Source: Streptomyces sp. NP-1717 (lineage in GTDB: Bacteria; Actinomycetota; Actinomycetes; Streptomycetales; Streptomycetaceae). From it: 36,808 bases of DNA. Of the stretch, positions 9,407 to 17,288 are shown one piece after another. Position 1 is the first letter of the stretch; every line of letters begins with the position of its first letter. The translations under genes were made by a program, and so were the position numbers. The notes beneath the pieces were generated by a model. That model did no database searches. It was not told where the DNA came from and saw only the letters and a list, made by a program, of their open reading frames with translations. The DNA is taken from positions 1-36,808 of the forward strand of contig NZ_JAAPBF010000053.1 in the NCBI RefSeq assembly GCF_022695985.1, written 5' to 3'.

Positions 9407-9461
9407 GCTGTCGATCGGCTGTCGGTCCGCTGCCAATCCGCTGCCGTCCGGCCGCCGTTAG
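9407..9461 (+). promoter_or_regulatory. Five tandem 11-bp repeats, predicted SARP operator
   Basis: Units GCTGTCGATCG, GCTGTCGGTCC, GCTGCCAATCC, GCTGCCGTCCG and GCCGCCGTTAG follow each other with no gap (9407, 9418, 9429, 9440, 9451). SARP regulators are known to bind direct heptamer repeats at 11-bp spacing ending a short distance before the -10 box. A -10-like TAGGGT is at 9459-9464, 7 nt before the regulator's ATG. The array lies between the divergent oxidoreductase and SARP genes, which suggests autoregulation and control of the oxidoreductase. Confidence 0.65.
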
Positions 9462-9471
9462 GGTGAGGCGT

Positions 9472-12400
9472 ATGCGATTCGGGGTGCTCGGTCCGCTGGC
9501 CGTGTGGACGGCGGACGGTGATCCCGTTCCGATCCCCGGTACGAAGGTCCGCGCGCTGCTCGCGCATCTGCTGGTGTCCCCCGGGCGCGCCGTCCCCGTC
9601 GCACGGCTGGTGGACGGTCTGTGGGGCGAGGCGCTGCCGGACGACCCCGCCAACACGGTGCAGGGAAAGGTCTCGCAGCTGCGCCGCGCGCTGGAGCGGG
9701 CCGAGCCGGGCGGCCGGGACCTGGTGGTGTCCGGGGCCGGGGCCTCCGGGTATCTCCTGCGGAGCGGTCCCGGCGCCGTCGACGCGGAGCGGTTCACCGC
9801 GCTGCTGGACCGGGCGCGGGCCGAAGCCGTACCCCGTACGAAGGCAGACCTGCTGTCCGAGGCGCTGGGGCTCTGGCGGGGCGAGGCGTTCGCGGACTTC
9901 GCCGGTGAGCCGTTCGCCCTCGCGGAGATCGCCCGTCTGGAGGAGGCGCGGCTCACGACCCTGGAGGAACAGGCCGAGATACGGCTCGCGTTGGGCGGCG
10001 AGCACGCGAAGCTGGCCGGTGAACTCGGCGGCCTGGTCGCCGCGCATCCGCTGCGCGAACGGCTACGGGCCGTGCGGATACGGGCGTTGTACGGCGCGGG
10101 GCGCCAGACCGAGGCGCTGGAGAGTTACGAGGACCTCCGCCGCCGGCTCTCGGACGAGCTGGGGCTGGAGCCCGGTCGTGAACTCGCCGCTCTCCAGCAG
10201 GCAGTTCTGCGACAGGACGTGGCGCTGACCGAACACCGGCCCGCCGTCGTCACGAATCTGCCGGCGCCCCTCACGGAGATCGTCGGCAGGGACGAGGCCG
10301 CCTCGGCCGTGACCGATCTGCTGACCGTCTCCCGGCTGGTCACTCTCACCGGGCCCGGCGGGGTCGGCAAGACCCGGCTGGCCGTGGAGGTCGCGCAGCG
10401 GTGCGCCGAGGCGTACCCCGACGGCGTGTGGCTCGTCGAACTGGCGGCGCTCGCCCCCTCACCGGGCCCTCGCGCCGATCCGGACGTGGTGAACGCGGTG
10501 GCCGAGGCCGTCATGCGGGTCCTGGGCATCCAGGAGGCGGGGGGTGAGGGCGGTGCGGGCGGAACGCTGCCGTCCCCCGCCCGCCGGCTGGGCGGCGCGC
10601 TGCGCGACAGACGGCTGCTGCTCGTCCTGGACAACTGCGAGCACGTCGTGGATCCGGTCGCCGAGCTGACCGCCGCGCTGGTCCCGGACGCCCCCGGGCT
10701 GAGCGTACTGACGACCAGTCAGGAACCGCTCGGGATCAGTGGGGAGCAGGTGTGGGCCGTACCGCCGCTGCCCCTGCCGAGCGCGGTCGCGCTCTTCACG
10801 GCACGAGCGGGCACCGGCACCGGCGCTGCCCCCGGCCTGGGTTCTCCGGCCGCGGCCGAGGCCGAGGCCGTCGCCGAGCTGTGCCGCCGTCTCGACGGCA
10901 TCCCGCTGGCCCTGGAGCTGGCCGCGTCGCGAGTTCGGACCATCGGCGTGCACGGTCTCGTCGCCCGGCTCGACGACCGGTTCGAGCTGCTGGGCGTCGG
11001 CCCCCGTAACGCGCCCGACCGTCAGCGCACGCTGCGCGCGGTGATCGACTGGAGCTGGGGTCTGCTCACCGGGCCCGAGCGCGTCGTACTGCGCAGACTG
11101 GCCGTCCACAGCGGGAGTTGCGCGCTGGAGGCGGCCGAGGCGATCTGCTCCGGGGACGACGTGCGGGCGGCGGACGTGATCGAGCTGCTGGCCCGTCTGG
11201 TGGACAGGTCCCTGGTCGTGCTGTGCGACCGGCCGGAAGGACCCCGTTACCGGCTGCTGGAGTCGGTGAAGGCGTACTGCCTCGAACAGCTGCGGGTGGC
11301 GGACGAGTTGGACGCCGTACGCGAACGGCACTGCCGCCACTACACCGAACTCGCCCTGCATGCCGCGCCGTTGCTCCGGGGCCCGCAGCAACACCACTGG
11401 CTGGAGCGGCTGGACGGGGAGGCGGCCGATCTGCGGAGCGCACTCGACTTCGCCGTACGGCAGGGGGCCGGGGCGGGGGCCGGCGAACGGGCCCTGCGTA
11501 CGGTGAACGCGCTGGCCTGGTACTGGGTACTGCGCGGCCGGCCGGCCGAGGCCCAGCGGTTCCTGGACTCGGCGCTCGCGACCGGATCCGCGACCGGATC
11601 CGCAGCCGGCCCGCTCACCCCCGACAGCGCCCTCGCCATGGCCTGGCGGGCGGGCATCGGCCTGCTGGAGGGGGACTCCGAGGACGCGGAGCGCAGGATT
11701 CACGACGTACTGGAGGCGTACGAGGGCGACGCGGCCGGCCACGCCCGCCACGGCCCCGCCGGCCGTGCCACAGCCCTGTGGTTCCTGGCCTACACCCAGA
11801 TGGGATCCGGCGACGTGGCCACCGGGGAGAGCCTGGCCAACCGCTCCCTGGACGCGTTCGGTGCCGCCGGCGACACCTGGGGGACGGCGGCGGCGCTGAG
11901 CGTACGGGCCCGGCACGCGTTGGCCCGTGGTGACCTGGACTCGGTCAAGCGCGACGGTGAACGGAGCGCGCGGCTCTTCGACGGCATCGGAGACCGGTGG
12001 GGACGTCTCCAGACCGTGTTCCCGCTGGCGACGCTGAGCCAGATCACCGGCGACTACGGACACGCCGCCGATCTCCACCGCGAGGGGCTGGCCATCGCCG
12101 AACAGCTCGGGCTGTGGACCGAGGCCGCCAAGCGGCTCACCGGCCTGGGCCGGATCTCCCTCCTCACCGGCGACCTCGCGCAGGCACGCGCGTACCACGA
12201 GCGGGCCCTGAAGCTGGCGCGGGAACAGAACTTCAGGTCGGGGGAGGTCGACGCCGAGATCGGGCTGGGGCTCGGCGCCCGCCGGGAGGGCGCCCACGAC
12301 CTGGCCGAGCACCATATGCGGGGCCTGCTGGCCCGGTTCCGCGAGGTGGGTTACGGCCCCGGCAGCACCCTGGCCCTGGCGGAGTTGGGCTTCGTCGCCG

Positions 12401-12741
12401 AACTCCGCGGCGACGCGGCGACCGCCCGCGCCCTGCACCTGGAGGGCTTCGACACCGCACGCGAACTCGGTGACCCCAGGGCCGTGGCGCTGGCGCTGGA
12501 GGGACTGGCGGGGGCACGGGCCGTGGCCGGCCGGTACGGAGCGTCCGCGATGCTGCTGGGCGCGGCCGCGGCGGCCCGGGACTCCGTCGGCGCACCGCTG
12601 CCGCCCGCCGAACGCCGTGACGTGGACCGGGTGTCGGCCGCCGCGCGGGACGCGCTCGGGAAGGCGGAGTTCGACGCGGAGTTCGACCGGGGCGCGCTGC
12701 TGGACCTGGACGGGGCGCGGGCGCTGGGAGCGGGAACGTGA
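9472..12741 (+). CDS. AfsR/SARP-family regulator with NB-ARC ATPase and C-terminal repeats
   Basis: The product is 1089 residues. The N-terminus (MRFGVLGPLAVW to about residue 95) is an OmpR-type winged DNA-binding domain, followed by a bacterial transcriptional activation (BTAD) domain to about 250 (ALYGAGRQTEALESYEDLR...LGLEPGREL). An NB-ARC ATPase follows, with Walker A TGPGGVGKT near 293-301 and LLLVLDNCEH as Walker B. The rest is helical TPR-like sequence. Such proteins activate antibiotic or metabolic genes, with ATP binding as a switch. ATG 9472 begins the SARP domain; GGTGAGG precedes it and could be the ribosome-binding site, though TAGGGT 7 nt upstream would also allow a leaderless transcript. 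A short in-frame duplication (ATGSATGSA) lies near residue 704. The stop overlaps the next gene by 4 nt. Confidence 0.92.
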   Translation: MRFGVLGPLAVWTADGDPVPIPGTKVRALLAHLLVSPGRAVPVARLVDGLWGEALPDDPANTVQGKVSQLRRALERAEPGGRDLVVSGAGASGYLLRSGPGAVDAERFTALLDRARAEAVPRTKADLLSEALGLWRGEAFADFAGEPFALAEIARLEEARLTTLEEQAEIRLALGGEHAKLAGELGGLVAAHPLRERLRAVRIRALYGAGRQTEALESYEDLRRRLSDELGLEPGRELAALQQAVLRQDVALTEHRPAVVTNLPAPLTEIVGRDEAASAVTDLLTVSRLVTLTGPGGVGKTRLAVEVAQRCAEAYPDGVWLVELAALAPSPGPRADPDVVNAVAEAVMRVLGIQEAGGEGGAGGTLPSPARRLGGALRDRRLLLVLDNCEHVVDPVAELTAALVPDAPGLSVLTTSQEPLGISGEQVWAVPPLPLPSAVALFTARAGTGTGAAPGLGSPAAAEAEAVAELCRRLDGIPLALELAASRVRTIGVHGLVARLDDRFELLGVGPRNAPDRQRTLRAVIDWSWGLLTGPERVVLRRLAVHSGSCALEAAEAICSGDDVRAADVIELLARLVDRSLVVLCDRPEGPRYRLLESVKAYCLEQLRVADELDAVRERHCRHYTELALHAAPLLRGPQQHHWLERLDGEAADLRSALDFAVRQGAGAGAGERALRTVNALAWYWVLRGRPAEAQRFLDSALATGSATGSAAGPLTPDSALAMAWRAGIGLLEGDSEDAERRIHDVLEAYEGDAAGHARHGPAGRATALWFLAYTQMGSGDVATGESLANRSLDAFGAAGDTWGTAAALSVRARHALARGDLDSVKRDGERSARLFDGIGDRWGRLQTVFPLATLSQITGDYGHAADLHREGLAIAEQLGLWTEAAKRLTGLGRISLLTGDLAQARAYHERALKLAREQNFRSGEVDAEIGLGLGARREGAHDLAEHHMRGLLARFREVGYGPGSTLALAELGFVAELRGDAATARALHLEGFDTARELGDPRAVALALEGLAGARAVAGRYGASAMLLGAAAAARDSVGAPLPPAERRDVDRVSAAARDALGKAEFDAEFDRGALLDLDGARALGAGT

Positions 12742-13133
12742 CGGTGGTCGAGTCGTGGGTGTTCCTGGACGATCACGGGGACGGGGCGGCGTCGTCCGTG
12801 GGTCCCGACGAGGCAATCGCGGTACTCAGGGGCAGGATCGCGCGCGGGGCGTTCGAGTCGTGGCTGTCCGGGTCGTCGGGCCGGCTGCTCGCCGTCGTGA
12901 CCAATGCCGAGCGTGCGACGGTCATGCTCCTCGCCGGTGAGGGTGATCCCGGCGAGCACGCCACGGACCCCGGTGCCGAGGGCTGGAGCGACGGATTCGT
13001 CCTGGCGAACGGGCAGAACGACGCGTATCCCGACGCGGACACCGTGCCTCTCGACGAGGCGCTCCGGATCGTCCGCCACGTTCTCGCGACGGGAGGGCCG
13101 CCGGCCGGTGCGGCGTGGACGGTCGACCGCTGA
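12738..13133 (+). CDS. Imm1-family immunity-like protein
   Basis: The product is 131 residues, cytoplasmic. The C-terminal pattern, with GQNDAYPDADTVPLDEALRIVRHVL and then TGGPPAGAAW, matches the Imm1 immunity protein family (acidic/Asn-rich strand, YP, helix, then GxxPxxxxW). The GTG start lies inside the stop region of the SARP gene (GTGA overlap), so translation is coupled. No deaminase or other polymorphic toxin that such a protein would neutralise is encoded nearby. It may be an orphan immunity protein protecting against toxins of other strains, or a domesticated relative. Family assignment is by motif only. Confidence 0.65.
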   Translation: MTVVESWVFLDDHGDGAASSVGPDEAIAVLRGRIARGAFESWLSGSSGRLLAVVTNAERATVMLLAGEGDPGEHATDPGAEGWSDGFVLANGQNDAYPDADTVPLDEALRIVRHVLATGGPPAGAAWTVDR

Positions 13134-13181
13134 GCACCGGAGGACCGCGACCGACAGCCGACGGCTGGCAGCCGGGGATCC

Positions 13182-13856
13182 TCAGGACAGCAGCCGTTGC
13201 TCCTTCGCCAGCGCCACCGCGCCCGAGCGGGTGTCGACCCCCAACTTGCCGTAGATACGGCCCAGATGGGTCTTCACCGTCGCCTCGCTGATGAAGAGCG
13301 CACGGGCGATGTCGCGGTTTCCCAGCCCGCGCGCCAGTTGCCGCAGTATTTCCCGCTCCCGCTCCGACAACGCGGGCCGTGGGCTGCGCAGTTGGGCGAG
13401 TACACGGTCCGCGACGGGCGCCGAGAGGGTGGTGCGGCCGGACGCCGCGTCGCGGATGGCGGCGAACAGTTCCTCCGGCTGCTCCGCCTTGAGCAGATAG
13501 CCCGTGGCGCCCGCCTCGATGGCGCGGGTGATGTCGGCGTCCGTGTCGAACATCGTGAGCACCAGTACGCGCGGTGCCGCCGCCCCGGAGCCGTACGCGT
13601 CGTCCGTGAGCAGATGCCTGGTGGCCGTGACCCCGTCCATGCCGTCGCCGAGTTGGAGGTCCATCAGTACGACGTCGGGCCGTACGCGCGCCGCCACCGC
13701 CAGCGCCTCCTCGCCGCTGCCCGCCTCGCCGACCACCTCGATGCCGTCGGTGCTGGACAAGAGCGCGCGCAGACCGGCGCGTACAACCGCGTGGTCGTCG
13801 CACAGCAGGAGCCGTACGGGAGTTGTGGGCTCCGGCGGCCCCGCGCCTGTACTCAT
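13182..13856 (-). CDS. NarL/LuxR-family response regulator
   Basis: The product is 224 residues. The receiver domain has the acidic pair Asp20/Asp21, phospho-acceptor Asp66 in VVLMDLQLG, the conserved Thr in VLTMFD and Lys in YLLKAE. The C-terminal LuxR-type helix-turn-helix is in SEREREILRQLARGLGNRDIARALFISEATVKTHLGRIYGKLGV. It is a DNA-binding transcription factor activated by phosphorylation. Its ATG overlaps the stop codon of the upstream kinase (ATGA), so the two form one operon. Targets cannot be told from the window. Confidence 0.95.
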   Translation of the reverse strand: MSTGAGPPEPTTPVRLLLCDDHAVVRAGLRALLSSTDGIEVVGEAGSGEEALAVAARVRPDVVLMDLQLGDGMDGVTATRHLLTDDAYGSGAAAPRVLVLTMFDTDADITRAIEAGATGYLLKAEQPEELFAAIRDAASGRTTLSAPVADRVLAQLRSPRPALSEREREILRQLARGLGNRDIARALFISEATVKTHLGRIYGKLGVDTRSGAVALAKEQRLLS

Positions 13857-15193
13857 GAGGTGCCGCCCTTTCCTGACGTGTCGAGCGCGGGAGTGAGAGG
13901 TATCGCCGCCGAGACGACCGTGCCCTCGCCCGGCTCGGACTCGACGGTGAGCGTGCCGCCCAACTGCCGGGCGCGGGCCCGCATCGCCGGCAGTCCGTGC
14001 CCGCGACCGGGGCGCCCGGTCGTGGCGGCCGGCGCGTCCGCCGCCGTGACGGCGAAACCGCGGCCGTCGTCGGCGATGTCCAGCGAGATCTGATCGTCGA
14101 GGCAGGTCAGGGTCAACGCGGCCCGCGTCGCGCCCGCGTGCTCGCGCACGTTGGCCAGCGCGCCCTGCGCGATGCGCAGGAGCGCCGCCTCGACCCGTTC
14201 CGGCAGCGGGCCCGGGGCGCCGTCGAGGTGGAAGACCACCGTCGGCCCCGCTCCGCTCTCGCGGTCGGCGAGCGCGGCCAGTGCCGGGGCGAGCGTCCGT
14301 TCGGCGAGGTCGGCGGGGGCGAGGTCGTGGACGAACCGGCGTGCCTCGGTGAGGCTGCGGGACGCGATCTCGGCGGCGTCCCGCATGTGTCCGCGCGCCG
14401 CGCCCGGGTCGGCGTGCCAGACGCGTTCGGCGGCCTGGAGCAGCATCTGCTGGCTTGACAGGCCCTGGGCGAGGGTGTCGTGGATCTCCGTGGACAGCCG
14501 CTGCCGCTCCGCCAGGATCCCGGCCCGGCGCTCGGTGGCGGCGAGGTCGCGGCGCGTACGGACCAGGTCGTCGATCAGCGCGCGCTGCCGGGCCGCCTGG
14601 CGTTTGAGGTGGACCAGTACGGCGGTGCCGACGGCGGCGACGGCAGGTGGGGCGATGACCGCGTTGGGGTCGAACTCGCCTTGTGCGAAGCGCAGTTTGG
14701 ACGCGACGACCAGCAGTGTCAGTACGGCGGCGAGGGAGACGGCGGTCCGCGTCGACAGGGTGTGCAGGCCGGTGAAGAAGAGCGGCATCGCGCACCACGC
14801 GGCGCTCGGCGCGAGCGCCAGCAGCACGACCCAGACCGTCAGCACCGTGCCCACCCAGGCCAGATAGCGGGCGTGGGGCCGCGTGCCGGAGGGCGGTGGG
14901 GGCGCGACGAACCGCCCCGCGACATAGAGCAGCCCGAACACCGCGAACAGCACGACGACCCGGCCGGCGTGCCCCTCGCCCTCGTGGCGGATCAGATAGC
15001 GGGCGAGGGAGGCGCCCAGGAGCAGGAAGAACGCGGCGTGCATGACGGCCGTGAGCCACCGCCGGTCGGGGTCGGGATCGGCGCGTGGCGCCACGGGCGG
15101 GTACGTGTCCGTCCCGGTCCCCTTCGCCACCTCGGGCGCCTCACTCCCCTCCGTACCCTTCGCCACCTCAGGCGTCGTCGTCACGGACCGCAT
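13853..15193 (-). CDS. Membrane sensor histidine kinase (HisKA_3 type)
   Basis: The product is 446 residues. Several hydrophobic helices lie between about 49 and 196, followed by a dimerisation helix with EIHDTLAQGLSSQQ (His238 is the phospho-acceptor) and an HATPase domain with DIADDGRGF and GHGLPAMRARARQLGG. It phosphorylates the response regulator encoded just downstream. The signal is unknown; there is almost no extracellular loop, so sensing is probably within the membrane. The N-terminus has an odd duplication, PEVAKGT twice, from a 19-bp direct repeat 36 bp apart (15120-15138 and 15156-15174). The start could be the ATG at 15193 or the GTG three codons further in. Confidence 0.93.
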   Translation of the reverse strand: MRSVTTTPEVAKGTEGSEAPEVAKGTGTDTYPPVAPRADPDPDRRWLTAVMHAAFFLLLGASLARYLIRHEGEGHAGRVVVLFAVFGLLYVAGRFVAPPPPSGTRPHARYLAWVGTVLTVWVVLLALAPSAAWCAMPLFFTGLHTLSTRTAVSLAAVLTLLVVASKLRFAQGEFDPNAVIAPPAVAAVGTAVLVHLKRQAARQRALIDDLVRTRRDLAATERRAGILAERQRLSTEIHDTLAQGLSSQQMLLQAAERVWHADPGAARGHMRDAAEIASRSLTEARRFVHDLAPADLAERTLAPALAALADRESGAGPTVVFHLDGAPGPLPERVEAALLRIAQGALANVREHAGATRAALTLTCLDDQISLDIADDGRGFAVTAADAPAATTGRPGRGHGLPAMRARARQLGGTLTVESEPGEGTVVSAAIPLTPALDTSGKGGTS

Positions 15194-15421
15194 GGATGCT
15201 GCCGCCTCCCCACCTGTCGGTTCGCGGCCGGACGGGCCACGTCTTCCGTCCTAACGTGCCGGCCCCGGCCCCGCATCAGCCGATCGGTTGACACGGCTGT
15301 CGCCCGGACCGGTCGCGAAACGGGGCCGGTACGCCGTACCACCATGCCCCGGCCGGGCCGAGGCTGGTGACAGCGCCCCCGCCACCACCCCGACACCACC
15401 GGCACACAAGGGAACCGACAC
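15194..15421. promoter_or_regulatory. Divergent intergenic region, kinase/methyltransferase
   Basis: These 228 bp must hold promoters for both divergent genes. A TTGACA is at 15288-15293 on the plus strand, but no good -10 lies at the usual distance. A perfect interrupted palindrome, GGTACG-C-CGTACC, is at 15328-15340 and could be an operator. Nothing else stands out. Confidence 0.35.
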
Positions 15422-16201
15422 ATGCCCGCCAAGAACGTCACCGTCAACCGTGCCGCGCTCGGTCACCGCGTCGCCTACGCGCTGCGCCACCCCGACCGGG
15501 CGCCGCGCCATCTGGTCCGCGCCGCCCGGGACACCTGGCTGCGCCTCCGCTGGCCGGACCACATCTCCTACTACCGCGCGGTGATGCGTTCCGACACCCG
15601 CGCCGACCCGGACGCGGCGGTCGGCAGCCGCAGCCACGAACGGTGGCTGGCGCTCGGCTCGATGCAGTTCGACTACCTCATCGGCCACGGCCTGCGCCCC
15701 GAGCACCGGATGCTGGAGATCGGCTGCGGCAACCTGCGCGCGGGCTGGCGCTTCATCGGCCATCTGGAGCCGGGGCACTACTACGGCATCGACATCTCCC
15801 CCGACATACTCGCCGCCGCCCAGGACACCCTCGTCCGCCAGGGACTCCAGGACCGCCTCCCCACCCTCACCCCGGTCCGCGACCTGACGTTCGGCTTCCT
15901 CCCCGACGCCCACTTCGACGTGGTCCACGCGCACAGCGTCTTCTCGCACTCACCGCTGCCGGTGATCGACGAGTGCCTGGCCCATGTCGGCCGGGTGCTG
16001 GCACCGGGCGGCTGGTTCGACTTCACCTTCGACCGCACCGAGGGCAAGGAGCACCAGGTGCTGCGGGAGGACTTCTACTACCGCACGGAGACACTGATCG
16101 CGCTGGCCGGACAGCACGGCCTGACGGCGCGCTTCATGCCGGACTGGGAGGACCTGCCGCACGGCCAGTCCAAGATCCGCGTCACCCACGGCAGTCGCTG
16201 A
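15422..16201 (+). CDS. Class I SAM-dependent methyltransferase
   Basis: The product is 259 residues. Motif I, MLEIGCG at 97-103, followed by YYGIDIS and later the acidic/hydrophobic strand FDVVHAHSVFSH and LAPGGWFDF, shows a class I Rossmann methyltransferase. The N-terminal 80 residues are basic and amphipathic and carry a WPDHISYYRAVMRSD segment that may help in substrate binding. The substrate is unknown. No pathway context is visible: the next gene converges on it with only 29 bp between them. Confidence 0.85.
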   Translation: MPAKNVTVNRAALGHRVAYALRHPDRAPRHLVRAARDTWLRLRWPDHISYYRAVMRSDTRADPDAAVGSRSHERWLALGSMQFDYLIGHGLRPEHRMLEIGCGNLRAGWRFIGHLEPGHYYGIDISPDILAAAQDTLVRQGLQDRLPTLTPVRDLTFGFLPDAHFDVVHAHSVFSHSPLPVIDECLAHVGRVLAPGGWFDFTFDRTEGKEHQVLREDFYYRTETLIALAGQHGLTARFMPDWEDLPHGQSKIRVTHGSR

Positions 16202-16230
16202 GGGCCCCTGACGATCCCATCTTCCTCACC

Positions 16231-17076
16231 TCACACCGCGCCCTCCGCCACCCTCGCGGGCGCGGACCCGGCCAGCGCCGTGCGGAGCAGCAGGCCGAAC
16301 TCGTCCGGCCACTTCACATAGCCGACGTGGCCGCCGGGGAACATCGCCGTCTCCTTGCCGAGGCGTTCGGCCAGCGCGACCGCCGGGCGGTGCACGTCGT
16401 GGGTGCGCGAGTCCTCACCGCCGGCCACCACGATGCGCCCGGTCAGCGGGGCGAGCGCAGCGAAGTCGGGTACGAAACGCGTGAACGGGCGCATCACGTG
16501 CGCCAGGAAGAAGTCGGTGTTGTCGTTCGCCTCGGGCAGCACCGGTGCGGGACGGCCGCCGAAGACGGCGCTGAACAGTTCCATCGCCGCCGGGATCCCC
16601 TCGCGGCGGTACGTGGCGTGGACGGCGTCCAGGAAGGCCAGCCGCTCGGCGGCGTCCGGCAGGAGCGCGAAGGCGGGCGGCTCGTGCACGACCAGGGCGG
16701 CGATCCGCCCGGGCCGCCGGACGGCGAGTGCCGGAGCGAGGTGGAGCGCGATGAGGCCGCCCGAACAGCTGCCGAAGACCTGGACCGGCTCGTCGGGGGC
16801 GGCCACCCGGTCGAGCAGGCGGGCCGCGTCGTCGGCGTGGACCTCGATGCGCTGGTCGACCGGGGGGCCGGTGAGCGGACTGCGGGAGTTGCCGCGCGGG
16901 TCGAAGGTGAGGACGCGGTGGTCGGCGGCGAAGTGGGCGGCGAGACCCTCGAAGACGGCGGCGTCGGAGTTGCCGCCGCCCAGGAGCAGCAGGAGCGGGC
17001 CGCTGCCGCGTACCTCGTAGTGCAGGACGGCGCCGGGCACCGCCAGCGTGCCGGTCTCGGGGGTCGAGGGGTCCAT
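16231..17076 (-). CDS. Alpha/beta hydrolase
   Basis: The product is 281 residues from the ATG at 17076. The alpha/beta-hydrolase landmarks are all present: oxyanion region LLGGGNSDAAVF, nucleophile elbow GSCSGG with Ser105, Asp222 in VVAGGEDSRTH as the likely acid, and His250 in FPGGHVGY. It is probably a soluble esterase or C-C hydrolase of unknown substrate. ATG 17076 has GGAG 4 nt upstream. A GTG at 17103, nine codons earlier, is an alternative start with a weaker site. Upstream lies the 8-bp tandem repeat tract. Confidence 0.87.
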   Translation of the reverse strand: MDPSTPETGTLAVPGAVLHYEVRGSGPLLLLLGGGNSDAAVFEGLAAHFAADHRVLTFDPRGNSRSPLTGPPVDQRIEVHADDAARLLDRVAAPDEPVQVFGSCSGGLIALHLAPALAVRRPGRIAALVVHEPPAFALLPDAAERLAFLDAVHATYRREGIPAAMELFSAVFGGRPAPVLPEANDNTDFFLAHVMRPFTRFVPDFAALAPLTGRIVVAGGEDSRTHDVHRPAVALAERLGKETAMFPGGHVGYVKWPDEFGLLLRTALAGSAPARVAEGAV

Positions 17077-17132
17077 CGCGCTCCAGATCGGGGTCCGCGT
17101 CACGCCCTGCGCGCCTGCACGCCCCGCGCGCC

Positions 17133-17180
17133 GTGGCGTCGTGGCGTCGTGGCGTCGTGGCGTCGTGGCGTCGTGGCGTC
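17133..17180. repeat. Octanucleotide tandem repeat, six perfect GTGGCGTC copies
   Basis: Six exact copies of GTGGCGTC run head to tail between the divergent hydrolase and CGA-synthase-like genes. Eight is not a multiple of three, and copy-number change would alter promoter spacing for either gene. A short inverted repeat TGAGT...ACTCA follows at 17199-17220. Confidence 0.9.
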
Positions 17181-17288
17181 GTCAAGCCGTAACGTCGTTG
17201 AGTCATCGTGTTTTCACTCAGGGTAGCCATCTCCCGTATCGTGCGCCGGGACCGAGCGCACCGATCCGTCCTCCCGGGGGTGGCCGAC

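Noticed and set aside
11578..11604. Short duplication in the SARP gene as a recombination site
   Set aside because: It is an in-frame Ala-Thr-Gly-Ser duplication in a variable part of the repeat domain; ordinary coding low complexity explains it.
10459..12816. 785-codon frame antisense to the SARP regulator
   Set aside because: A typical shadow frame of GC-rich coding DNA; the plus strand carries BTAD and NB-ARC motifs throughout.
13155..13167. Small hairpin CAGCC-GAC-GGCTG as terminator between the Imm1 and response-regulator genes
   Set aside because: A 5-bp stem is too short to support a terminator call in DNA of this composition.
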